Shown: one piece after another, positions 1 to 11,036 of the stretch
How the letters are laid out: every line of letters begins with the position of its first letter
How positions within the stretch are numbered: position 1 is the stretch's first letter
NCBI GenBank assembly: GCA_001661515.1
Contig: LUVW01000039.1
Coordinates: 1 to 64,000 of the forward strand
Source of the DNA: Capniomyces stellatus
Lineage: Eukaryota > Kickxellomycota > Harpellomycetes > Harpellales > Legeriomycetaceae
Reading direction: 5' to 3'
DNA: 64,000 bases
Made by a program: the position numbers and the translations under genes
Notes under the pieces: generated by a model
Told to the model about the DNA's origin: nothing
Databases searched by the model: none
What the model saw: only the letters and a program-made list of their open reading frames with translations

Positions 1-240
1 CATTATCATATTATTTTCATCGTTATTGTAATTGTTATCTTTGTTATATTTTACTATATTATCATCATAATTGTAACTGTTATCTTTATTATATTATACT
101 ATATTATTATTATTTTCATTGTTATTGTAATTATTATCATATTATTGTTATTATCATTAGCATTATTATTATCATTGTTATTATCATTTATATTATTACT
201 GTAATTGTTATTATCATTCATATTGTTATTGTTATTGTTA
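1..240. repeat. AT-rich trinucleotide/hexanucleotide microsatellite
   Basis: Degenerate runs of ATT, ATC and TTATCATT-like units fill the left edge. Read on the minus strand, part of the run encodes Asn- and Asp-rich sequence. No other feature is visible in it. Confidence 0.8.
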
Positions 241-782
241 TGTAATTTGATCGAATGCTCTATTTCACTTTCCAAGTCCACGGCCCCCACATCACACACT
301 CCCAATACATTGGCTAGTGTCTATTCACCCATTTATTCAGCCATTGTTGCTGCCCACTTGAACAATCAGGCATATCCATATCCCAATTTAAATTCTGACC
401 CTGTAAATCTAGCACCGATTCCACTTCCATTTCCACTTCCACAATCAGTTTGATTGTTCTCGCTTTATTTTGGAACTGCACAGACATTCAGATGTATAGA
501 TCACTCGATCCATAATTGGTTGATGGTGTTGTCTTGGCGTTTATCTAATTTATTCTCTCTATTTACTTTATTCACTTTATTTGCTTTATTCACTTTATTT
601 GCTTTATCTGCTTTATCTGCTTTATTTACTTTATTTACTTTATCTGCTTTATTTACTTTATCTGCTTTATTTACTTTATCCATCTTCACTTGCCCAGTTT
701 GACATTGTTGTTTTAATACCACTATCAAAATGCCATTGCACCAACTCTTTTTAAATAACAACATATCAAACACGCGACACAA
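99..782 (-). other. Possible Asn/Lys-rich coding tract (unrecognised, may be non-coding)
   Basis: Several overlapping minus-strand reading frames carry protein-like low-complexity sequence. The frame at 782-501 contains a run built from the unit KVNKAD. The stretch at about 450-310 reads through an acidic, hydrophobic segment, and the frame at 305-99 contains long Asn runs. They might be exons of one low-complexity gene whose 3' end lies beyond the left edge. However, no convincing GT-AG chain joins them, and the Asn and Lys runs follow directly from microsatellites. No function is proposed. The alternative, which I consider equally likely, is repeat-derived non-coding DNA. Confidence 0.22.
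535..682. repeat. CTTTATTTG/CTTTATCTG tandem repeat
   Basis: Short units of the form CTTTAT[TC][TC][GA] are repeated imperfectly about fifteen times. On the minus strand they encode the KVNKADK-type run of the doubtful left-edge tract. Confidence 0.8.
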
Positions 783-3700
783 CTGTTTATTTTCCCCATC
801 CTAAACCAACCATGGGTGTTTATATTTGAACAGCGTTACAACATGGATTGTATTACCCCCAACAATTGCACTATCCCATATCCCTTCATTCACACAATTA
901 ATTGGTTTATTTTTACTGGTCTCTTTGCCACTCTAACAGCCACAATCAACAACAATCTAGGCAAGTATATGCTCCACTCATCCGTTTCTTCGACTGAACA
1001 ACTCTACATTTTTTCTTTTATTCTGTTTTATCATTCCCAACTATCAATCAACAATAACACACCCTTATCAATATCCAACACCACTGATACACCAGTGTTG
1101 TTTTAACACTCAATATACACAATATACACAATATACTCGATTTACTCCATTTACTCGATTTGTTTTACTCACTCATCCCATTTTACAGTAGCCTAACGGT
1201 AATGGCGTTTGTTTATTTAGCTACAGCTCAACTGTCATGTTTCTGCCAAGATTTGACCCATAATTATAAACCACACTCTATCTACCCACTCAAAGTCTGA
1301 CCATCGGCAACTCGAATAGTCTAACCACACAACCAAGTGCAAATACATATTCTACCATTGACAAAAAGGGTAATTACCAGAATACCATTGAACCTCAATA
1401 TAAAATGCTTTAACTTCGTTAATGGTCTACAGAACTTGGTTTTATCAATAAAAACTCGTAGTCAAAAGTAAAATATTCAATATACTCGGGTTAAACCAAC
1501 AGTTGGTAGTATCACTGTTGCTTACAATAATATCACTGTTTATTATCACCGCTTTTGTATTTGTGATACTATACTGCACTCATTCTGACCAAATAAAGTT
1601 TATTTGGTTCCCTTCAGCACCGTTAGTTCAGACTCAAACTTTAACTTATTCCCATACAGCAATAAAGGCGATGTTATATATATGTATAATACCAGTTTTC
1701 GAATATTTCGGCTGTTTAACGAGTTTTATTTAATTAAGATGTAAAGTCCAATTTCATTTTTGTTATTTAATAGCCATTTTAGTCATTGATCCGATACCTT
1801 GTAAATAGTATTGCCCTGCTTAGTATAATCGTTGGTATTGCCATGTTTTAAATTCAAAAATCGAAAATGTTTTAATACAGGCATTGTAGCCTTGTTTACT
1901 CTCTTCAAATTTTACAAAAGCTAAACTCGCAATTTGAAAACCTTATATTGCATCTATTAATCGTTACTTGTCCGAATTCTTTGCTTTGTCATTATTCGAA
2001 CCCAAGTTTAAACTCATATTTGGGCTTTGAGTTAACTTTTACCCTAGGCCAAGCCAGCTTGGCCTTTAGTCAAGCCCTTTTAAACTCCTTATTGTTTACC
2101 AATTAACCTTTGTATTTATTTTTAAATGAGGATAATTAAGCAGATTAAACCATGAAAAGTAGCGGAAATTAACCATCGTGGCTTTTGATTAGAACATCTA
2201 TTATTATGCTATTGAGCTCCAAAATATTTCAACATCATTCTATTCGTTTGTTAAACTGGATTATTATGGCACATTACAATCATAATTTGTTTGACTTATC
2301 TAGTATATTTTTAAGAAATGAGCAAACCGATTAAATGGCGTCAACATCAACAATAGCCAAGGTTATATTTCAATCCCAGAGGCTCTGTAACAAAGTTTTT
2401 TTCTTTGGACCATGTTAACTACGCTACTCCTGAAAATAGCGAACTTATTCCGAAGGGTGTTTAAGAATGTGAATAGGATGTGGCATAAATAATCAGTCGT
2501 ATACGGATGCTTTATTTAGGCCAACATTTACCCTAGTATACAACCTATATTTTATGATGTTTTTGTATTCATTTATCGACTGGTGAACCGAAATTACGTG
2601 TCAGTATGCTATAGTGATGCTATGATAACATATCTTATTGTGAATTGGTAATAATAAGGTTTGGCAAAATACTATTGTGGTCGAATATTTGGGTGTAAAC
2701 ATTGTATTTCTTTGCAAAAAGTAACGCCTTTTAATCTTGATATTAAAAATAGAATCAAAGCCTTTTTTATAGCATATTTATAGTTCTTTAGTATTTTAAT
2801 TTAAAAAAACAAAGAAAATCAATTGGCAAATTCTAAAAGTGTACAATGCAAATTTAATCAATAAAAGTATAACAATGCACAACGCAACTGTGGTATGTGT
2901 AAATACAATATAACTTTTAGCGACAATCAACCTGGCCGATTGTGTCTTCAAAGAAATGTTTATAATTTTGCACCAATAAAACTTTCCGAAATCAACAGCT
3001 AATTTAAAAAATGATTAGTAAAAACGTGTTTGATGATAATCTAAAAGTACAAGGTATAAGATGTAAAGATATGTCTAATAACTTGCTAGCCTACTACCAC
3101 AACCTTTTATGACTAGGTTTCCGTTAGTAAATGTTAAATAGTAAATATACAAGTTCCACCAACTGCATATGGTGGCTAACATCTATTTTATGTCAATTTA
3201 TTTCTTTGATATTGTCAGTATCCCAGTTTACTAGAAACTGCATATTGCTTTCAAGCAAAATCTCTAGCTATTACTTTTTGAACTGGGATTTAGTGACATA
3301 TACTTTATAATTACCTTGAGGTATTATATCGATTGTTGGTGCTACCAACATCATTTACCTGCAAACATCATCAAATGGCAATAATGTTGACGATACCAGT
3401 TTTGATTGTAATTCTGATTCCAACTTGGTATACTTTCGATTGTAGTGGTAATTGTGTTTATTGCTGGTAATACAGCTGTGGCTCAAGAATAATTTAATTG
3501 TAATAGCTCGGAATAAATCTACAATCTAGCTTCAAATAAATATAAAGACTGTAGCTTTTAAAGTCGGCTTCACCAAAGGTACAAAAATTCTAAAAAATAT
3601 CCATATCATGGAGGTGTATAATAATCAAAGCACTAAACCAAGGAATTAAAGAATCGCCAATATTAATAGTACAGAATATAAAAATTGTAAGTTTCAAGTC

Positions 3701-4340
3701 GTTGAAAATGGAAAATAGAAAACAAGGAAACAGGTAAACAGGGAAACCAAAGTAGCTGGGTTTGAAAATAAATAAAATAAAAAACTAAATGGTGGAGGTG
3801 TTATTTTTATTATCATAAGCTAGCTTTAGCGTGGCCTTAATTTATATTTAAAGTCGCAAGCCTGAATTGAAACTATGAAAAGTACAAGCCACTTTGACGA
3901 TTTAAAACTACTAAAAGTTGGAAAACGACATCAATGGTAGGTAACTTGTTTTGGACTACGTTTAGATAACAATTTAGGCAGGCGTAAATCAAGATTGTGA
4001 ATTGAGTTTAAACTGGCCAGATGATTGATTGTCCGGTTCATGAAGAATTCTGAATTTTCAAGAACAGTCAAGTTTAAAACTCCTTACTTTTATAAATAAA
4101 ATAAAAGCTTAACGCTTGACAATGAACTGTCTAATAAATTGGTGGAATTGAAGTCGTAAACCATTACAAACAATGTAGTGTTAACTAAAAGTTTGAACAA
4201 ATACATATTGGATTTAAACTTTAAAACCTTGTACCACTATCAATGATTAAATTTATACTATTAGTTGATTAGAATAAAATCTACAAAAAAAAGCCCAGTT
4301 CAGGTTGAAAATAAAAAGAGTACACTATAAAAAATAAGTA
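783..4340. other. AT-rich intergenic DNA, no gene recognised
   Basis: Open frames here are short, begin at non-ATG codons or are AT-driven. I found no recognisable protein motif, RNA gene or mobile-element signature on either strand. A short exon of an unknown gene could be hidden. Confidence 0.5.
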
Positions 4341-4348
4341 TACTTTCA

Positions 4349-4462
4349 AAAAATAAAGTGGTGTCAAAAAATAAAGTAGTGTCAAAAAATAAAGTGGTGT
4401 CAAAAAATAAAGTGGTGTCAAAAAATAAAGTGGTGTCAAAAAATAAAGTGGTGTCAAAAAAA
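4349..4462. repeat. 18-bp tandem repeat, about six copies
   Basis: The unit GTGGTGTCAAAAAATAAA is repeated head to tail about six times, with one copy carrying GTAGTG. It lies roughly 190 bp upstream of the small secreted-protein gene. The resulting VVSKNK frame is probably fortuitous. Confidence 0.85.
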
Positions 4463-4650
4463 GTGTTATATATGATAAAGGAATCCACAGCAGAAAGTTT
4501 TTTTATACCGTCAGTAGCCATTTACTTTCTAAATTTTCCTTTAAGAATATATATCAGTATATTAATATAATTAATTCCACAAATACCAGCCTAATTCTGA
4601 GCACAAGTCAGCTGTACACAAGACATTTTAAGAAGTAAATCTAATACAAG

Positions 4651-5082
4651 ATGCATTTTATCGCAATCAAAATTCTACTATTTCTGCAAGTTATATTCGC
4701 AGGATACATAAACAACGACTATGTGCACGAATATAAGCAGGGGGCAGTAGGTCAACAGCAAGGATACGATTACAACTATGGACATGCTGATGGAGGAAGG
4801 GATGACCTGGTGTACAATAACCAAAGGGGTTATTATAAAAGGAGCAATGAGGCAGCACCACAGGTAATCGATTTAAAGGAAACCAGCGTACAGGCAACCA
4901 ATGCACAAGTAGCCAATGCACAAGTAGCCAATACGCAGGCAGCAGAACCCAGGCCAGGCAGTGATATTGGGGATAAGGTTGAAAAGGTGGGGGATAGTGT
5001 GTCAAAAATCGGGCAGCTGATTACAAAAATCAAAGTTTTTGTTCAAAGCATTATTGAAAGAATAAAAAACTTGGGGAAATAG
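4651..5082 (+). CDS. Small secreted protein with Ala/Gln/Asn repeat and amphipathic tail
   Basis: Single-exon frame of 143 residues from the first ATG. Residues 1-18 form a typical signal peptide: Lys-containing N-end, a hydrophobic ILLFLQVIFA core and small residues before a cleavage site near 18. The mature part starts Tyr/Gly/Asp-rich (about 20-70), then has an imperfect repeat of the type NAQVA (about 84-100), and ends in a cysteine-free Lys/Val/Ile-rich segment (about 108-143) with amphipathic-helix spacing. An ATG preceded by AT-rich DNA and a following AATAAA-like stretch fit a real gene. No family is recognised. The size, signal peptide and lack of conserved domain resemble a secreted effector-like or wall-associated protein, but that is only inference. 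Confidence 0.6.
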   Translation: MHFIAIKILLFLQVIFAGYINNDYVHEYKQGAVGQQQGYDYNYGHADGGRDDLVYNNQRGYYKRSNEAAPQVIDLKETSVQATNAQVANAQVANTQAAEPRPGSDIGDKVEKVGDSVSKIGQLITKIKVFVQSIIERIKNLGK

Positions 5083-5455
5083 CAATAAATACAGCCCAAG
5101 TAATTGTTATATGTTTTTTGTAATTAAACCCTTTTCATTTCATTTTATTCCGCTCATTATTAAAGTTTGTACACATTTTTTGGCAATATGAAGTAATAAA
5201 CATCTCCAAATTGACCAGTTGGCTCTTCAAGGCACTATTAACCAACTAGCCGTGTTTAACCAAGAGATGTAGGACCAACATAAATTGGTATAGCTTAAAA
5301 GGCTTGATGTGTTTTAAATGATTTTGACCGTTTTATTTGTATATAATGTATGTAAAGAGATAATAAATCAAATTAAAAGTACAATACATAGCTATAACTA
5401 TAACTATAATTATAACAAAATAAATTAGATACAGCACAGCAACCAAAGTTAGTAA
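5083..5455. other. Intergenic AT-rich DNA with short CTATAA repeat
   Basis: 3' flank of the secreted-protein gene. A short run of CTATAA units lies at about 5390-5415. Nothing else is recognisable. Confidence 0.5.
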
Positions 5456-5599
5456 CATGAAAGTTTGACAACTGGTGTTGACGTCATAATTAGCATTGAT
5501 GTTGTAACTAGAGTTGTAATCAGTGTTGTGATCAGTGTTGTAGTCGATGTTGGCTTTTCAGTCGGTTGGGATGTGCTAAAACCTACTAGTATAATTTAA

Positions 5600-7804
5600 T
5601 CATATATTTTCGTCTTTTTGAATAGATTTGAAACTCTTTTGGTTACGTTCATCGCTATTGACACGTTTATTATCTCCATTTCCAGCAGAATCAACGTCTG
5701 GATCCGGTAAATCAGGTCTAAGTCGTTTTTTTTTTGACTCGTCTGCTTTAAACTAATTCATTTTTTATGGCAAAAAGGGATTAATACAGCAGGAGGATGT
5801 GTTAAATTGCGAGGGTGAACATGCCGATGTACCAATGTACCAAATAAATAAATAAATAAAAATATATAGACACAAAAGCAAACAGTATTACATCATCGCT
5901 TGGTGTAGGTGTCAATGGCGAATTAGCAGCGAGTCTGTCATTGTTTGAATTATCCGAACAGTACTTTTTAAATTCCTATATTTAAAATGCAAATAAAACA
6001 GTTAGTTGGGCTTTATAATAGATAGTGCAAAGAAGTAAAAGAAAAGCAAAGAACAGAGCACCACTTTGTCTTTGTTTTGATTTTTTTCTTCTTTTAGTTG
6101 TAAACAATAAAATAAAACAAATTTAGATAAAATAAATGTAGTAAAGTGGTTAAGGTTACCGTTTTGATTTTTTTAGTCTTTTCCAACTTTGCTTTATGGT
6201 GGCCAATTAGAATAGATAGTTCTTTGATAATATCGGTTCTTAAGTTATCTTCGTTCTTTATTCGCTTCAAGGCCTCTTGTATAACATGGCTGTCAAAATT
6301 ATCTATCGAGTCTGCTAACAAAAAGATGTATTCCAAAAAAAATAAAATAAATGCAGCTTTAACAACAATGGTTGCAATAGTAGTAATGGCAGTTTGATAG
6401 AATAAGCAAGAAAAATTACCTGAGCTTTTAGACTTTATCAACCCGCTAATGCTTTTATAAATCTCGTCATTTTCCTTGCTTATGGAGCCAAGTTTGGAGC
6501 TCATAGAGTTGATTTGCGACTATTATCAGTAAATATATGGGATAGTAAGTCTAGGTCATATACCCTGCGTCAAATGGTAGCCTGAATTACTGCAAGAGAC
6601 TTGGCGTGTATAGCTTACCAGGTTCAAATTGTCGCAGTCTATGATGCTCGAGAGACCTATTCACATATAAATAAGCGTCGATTTTATTGCTGAATTGTAG
6701 CATATAAACTCGGCTGGTACAGCTTAAAATCAGCATAAACTTTGATTTATTTATTTTGTTACCTGATTCTTCTTTAAACCTTTTTAGAATATCCACAGAG
6801 TAAACATCTCGAGATTCCCAAACTTCCAACACTCTCAAAACCTCGTGTGAAACCACCGGATCGTTTCTAACCAATTACCCATCATAATCATCATATTATA
6901 TATCATACCATATATATATATATTAAACAACAAATTTGGGTCAGTTTTAGGGTCAGATTTAACAATATATCATACGCTTTAAAAATATTTGCCAATGACA
7001 CTTACTTTATTATATGTTTGATACTCTCGGAAAGTAGCTGAGTTTTTTCATGACGTTTTTAATACATATATATATAACACAAAGTAGAATTATTGGGTTT
7101 GAAATGAAAAGCTAAATATGCACCACTGTTTGAATACAGCTTGGATACAAAAACCTGGTATGTAAATCAAAACACCAAGTAGTGTATTAAGCTATGCTCA
7201 ATTACACATTCACTGCACTAGTATGTATCAGTTTTATACTTACTGGGCTAAATGCTAGTAAAAATTCGTTTCCCTTTTTTCGCGATAGCTGCAAAACATC
7301 GTTGCACAGGTATAGCATCGTCAATTTACGCTCCTTTTTTGCTAAAAGTTTGTTTTTGGTTTATTGTTAGTCATTCGAATAACCTCAAGTTGAACAACAA
7401 CCACAATTTATATATACATGTACTATTTCAATTACCCTGAAACAATTCTTCCTTCCACAGCATTGCCATCTTGTTTGCCTCTTTTCGATAGAAAATCATC
7501 CCTATTCAACCCACATTTAACCAACAACAAACAACAACAGCAAACCCCATCTTTAATGTCTTGACTTGTTTTTGTTTTCTGTGACTTGTGCTTTATCCCC
7601 CCCTTTTTTTTATACATGTGCACACATTAGCTTTATTGTTCACCGTTGTTCTGTTATAGCATACCCTTGGTTTATTGTTATTCTATCATCAGTTTATCAA
7701 ATTGGCCGACAAAACTTACATTGTGACAGCCTTGAGATCGTCTCTGACGATTTGTTCAGGTTTTTTAATTTACTCTTGTATATCGCTTCTGAAAATGCAG
7801 ACAT
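5600..7804 (-). CDS. CID-domain protein, RPRD1/Rtt103 type (RNA polymerase II CTD-binding)
   Basis: Assembled by splicing; all listed junctions are GT-AG and phase-consistent. Exons: 7804-7720, 7501-7436, 7341-7244, 7037-7006, 6866-6763, 6656-6619, 6519-6420, 6314-6160, then about 5979-5890 and a last one near 5750-5600. The N-terminus starts MSAFSEA, followed by a helix ending in SRLSQW and a helix containing YRKEANKM. Next come the CID signatures RKLTMLYLCNDVLQLSRKKG and RVLEVWESRDVYSVDILKRF, which match RPRD1A/B and Rtt103. The later exons are Lys/Glu-rich and coiled-coil-like, as in the CREPT region. Such proteins bind the phosphorylated Pol II C-terminal domain and act in termination and transcription in the nucleus. 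The exact C-terminus is unresolved: the junction into the last exon fits two frames, and a Thr-rich frame continues to about 5456. Identity is firm for the CID; the ortholog subgroup is less sure. Confidence 0.88.
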
Positions 7805-9267
7805 TATTTGTTATCCTTGTTGTATATTTGGGCAAATCGCTCTTAATTATTTAACACTACTTCAATTTAACTCTCTACTTCGTTTTTTCTTGTTTAATAA
7901 GGATTGATGTCCTTTTGTATTCGTTTGGAACACTTTGGCTTGTTTCGTAAAATACCGCCAGCCTTTGCTTTACTCCTTTCAATTCAAATCCCTTGGATGA
8001 TTGGGTATTCAGATCGAGTCAATGTAGTTGTAAACTTGATACACTTGGTGTGTTAAAATGGGTATAGCAGAACTAAACGCTAAAAGTTGGGCTAGAATCG
8101 AGTTAAAATCAATAATAGTAAAAATCAAGTTAAATATATACAAATGATTTGACTTTCCAAAAGTAAGATGGGAAAGTAAAAGAAATAAAACAAAGAATTC
8201 TTAGTATAAGCTACTTGTTGGTTTCGAGTAAAACAATGGAATACCATTCGCTGAATATTATCTATCAATCGAACGCTTTACATTCTCGCTAATTTAGCAT
8301 GGAGTTTACCAACTAAAACAATACGTTTCTCACTCTTAGTTGGTGCTTATTTGCTCTTTTGCAATGAGAAGGTTTTTTTTATTTGTTGTTGGTAAAATCG
8401 AGAGACGACTAGCTATTGGCAATAATTGCGTTAGTAGCCCCTTCAAGCAATTGGGTGTGAACAAAAACTACTGTACAATTTAAAGAATTTAAACCTCATC
8501 GATAATTCTTAATAAGCAAATTTTTTACTCGAGATTTTGGAAAATAAAAAGGAGTGAAAAAAAGGGCAGAACTTTTAATTTTTAGTTTTTAGTTTTTAGT
8601 TTTTAAAAAAATCAAAACAAGGTAGTTTGGTGTTACTAGTTTTTTTTTAAATTTATTTCAGGGGATTTAGGATGTAATAGTAGCCAATAATTATCTAATT
8701 GGTTTATTGCGATGGGATTGTGAGGTAGCTGCGGGATTAAGCCGAGCTAATTACTGATGACCTTTACTATTTAGCTAGGAAAATTTAAGCTAAAGTTGAT
8801 CCTGCCATAGTCACATAACGTGTTATCAAATTCGGTATGATTTTTTTTAGGTAATGTGTTATTGATAACGAACCAACCAATATGTTAGTAACAGCACGTT
8901 CCCGGGATTAAAAATGGTTACAAACCAAAGGATAAAAAAAAACAGGATTAAAAGAAACAAAAGAAAACTAATAGAATAAAATGAGGAGGGAATTAAAACC
9001 AAAGATTTTCGATTAAATAAAGCGAAATAGCTAGAAATAATATGCAAATCAAGGGAATCTTGAGTATAAAAAAGACAAAAAAGAATTGAGAATGTTGATT
9101 CTAGGTTTCCAAAAATATATAAACTAAACTCGCATTAAAAGATATATAATATAAAAACCAGAACGCTTTGTTTGTTAATAAAAAAAGACAGTAGAGCCTA
9201 ATAAAGCTGAATAAAAAATACCAAGAGATAAAAACAGTAGATACTAAAAAAAGCAATAAGGAAAAGA
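7805..9267. other. Intergenic, shared upstream region of two divergent genes
   Basis: AT-rich DNA between the minus-strand CID gene and the plus-strand cystathionine beta-lyase gene. TATATA-type stretches near 9110-9160 could serve the downstream gene. No coding signal is recognised; the 62-codon minus-strand frame at 8859-9047 is AT-driven. Confidence 0.5.
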
Positions 9268-10581
9268 ATGGATAACGTCAATTCAGCAGCAGCAAAAAAA
9301 TACAACTACAAGCCAGCAACAGAGCTGGTTTTTGTAGATTCGGTACATGACAAAAAGCATTCAATAAATGATCCATATAATGCAGCCTCAGTACCAATTT
9401 ACCAAACAGCAACGTTCAAGCAAACCTCATCAGAGGCAACTGGGCCATATGATTATACACGTTCGGGAAATCCAACACGGTCAGCAGTTGAGATCCATTT
9501 GGGTAAGATTATGAAGGCCGAGAGTGCATTTGTAGTTAGTAGTGGAATGTCAGCGTTGGATGTAATAACTAGAATGGTTAGATCGGGAGAGGAGATTGTA
9601 GCGGGAGATGATTTATATGGAGGTAAGCTATAAACAAGTAAACAAAAGTGTTGAATATAATGAAAAGTGTTGAATATAATAAAGAAAGTATTAACAGTAG
9701 TGGCAACGGAATAAATAGGAACAAACAGGTTGTTGACACACTTGGCAAACTTCAATGGAATCAAAACGCACAACGTAGACACGGGCAGCATATCGGCGGT
9801 AGAAAGCAAGTTGGATCCAGTGAAAACAAGACTGGTGTTGTTGGAAACGCCCACAAACCCTCAGATAAAAATAGCAGATATCAGAGGGATTTCAGAGCTG
9901 GTTAGGAAAAAGTGTCCGCATGCATTGGTGGTGGTGGACAACACAATGATGTCGCCATACCTGCAAAAGACACTAGAGCTGGGGGCGCATATCGAGTACC
10001 ACTCAGGGACAAAGTACTTGTCAGGACACCACGACTTGATGGCGGGAGTGATTGGAACAGAGACAAAGGAAATAGGAGATAAAATATATCAGGTGATCAA
10101 CGCAACAGGATGTGGATTGTCACCATTTGATTCGTGGCTTTTGTTTAGAGGTGTCAAGACATTGTCGGTGAGAATGGATAAGCAGCAGAATAATGCGATT
10201 TTAGTGGCTGATTTTTTGGTTAGAAATGGATTCCGGGTAAATTTCCCAGGACTTGCCACCCACCCGCAATACGAGCTGCATAAAAGCATGTCCACTGGCC
10301 CCGGTGCTGTCATGAGCTTTACAACAGGCGATGTTGGCCTTTCGGAAAGAATAGTCGAGTCAACAAGACTTTGGGCAATCAGCGTAAGTTTTGGATGTGT
10401 CAACTCGCTGATTAGCATGCCTTGCAGAATGTCACATGCCAGTATCCCTATTGAAGTTAGAAAGGAAAGAGATTTAAAAGAAGACTTGATTAGACTGTGC
10501 GTTGGCATTGAAGATCCCGATGATTTAATTCAGGACTTGTCTGATGCCTTGACTCTGGCTGGATTGGTTGTCAAACCTTGA
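9268..10581 (+). CDS. STR3: Cystathionine beta-lyase (PLP-dependent)
   Basis: Two exons, 9268-9622 and 9719-10581, with intron GTAAGC...AAATAG; 405 residues, normal for the Cys/Met-metabolism PLP family. It cleaves cystathionine to homocysteine, pyruvate and ammonia on the route to methionine. Seen: PIYQTATFKQ near the N-terminus, the YDYTRSGNPTR segment that contacts the cofactor phosphate, SGMSA, the GDDLYGGTNRL stretch restored exactly across the intron, and the Schiff-base lysine in SGTKYLSGHHDLMAG (Lys217). The C-terminus has the family's small domain with a SFGCVNSLISMP segment. SGTKYLSGHHD is more like fungal cystathionine beta-lyases than gamma-lyases or O-acetylhomoserine sulfhydrylases, but the branches are close and sequence reading alone cannot fully exclude a gamma-lyase. 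It lies alone, with T-rich DNA after the TGA stop. Confidence 0.9.
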
Positions 10582-11036
10582 GTCACTCTCCCTTCCCCCT
10601 CTTCCCTTTTTTCATTTCTTTTCTTTTTTTTTTTTTTTTACCCTTTCATTTCTCATTGCTGATTTCTCATTATTGATTTCTCATTATTGATTTCTCATTT
10701 CTCATTATTTATTCATCATTGCTCCCTTATTGTTTTTCTGTACTTCTTATGAATATCAAACCACCAACTCTATATTCGCCCCAATTGTTTCTTTTATGGT
10801 TATGGTTCTTTCTACACCAAGTCCCCAATTTGGATGTTTATTGGTACTTCAAACCAACGTAACCTCAATACTATACTTGCAAGTGTTTAGTAATAAAAAA
10901 GCGATTTAAAAAACATGCTTTTAACAAATCCACATTAAAACTTGAGATAAACTAGATGCTTTATTAAAAATAATGTGCTATTGTAGCTAAATAAGTAAAA
11001 AAGTAAATATAAACTGAAAAAGCATCTTCTATTCAA
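10582..11036. other. Convergent 3' intergenic region
   Basis: Pyrimidine-rich DNA with about four copies of a TGATTTCTCATTAT unit (10640-10710) between two convergent genes. No gene seen. Confidence 0.6.
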
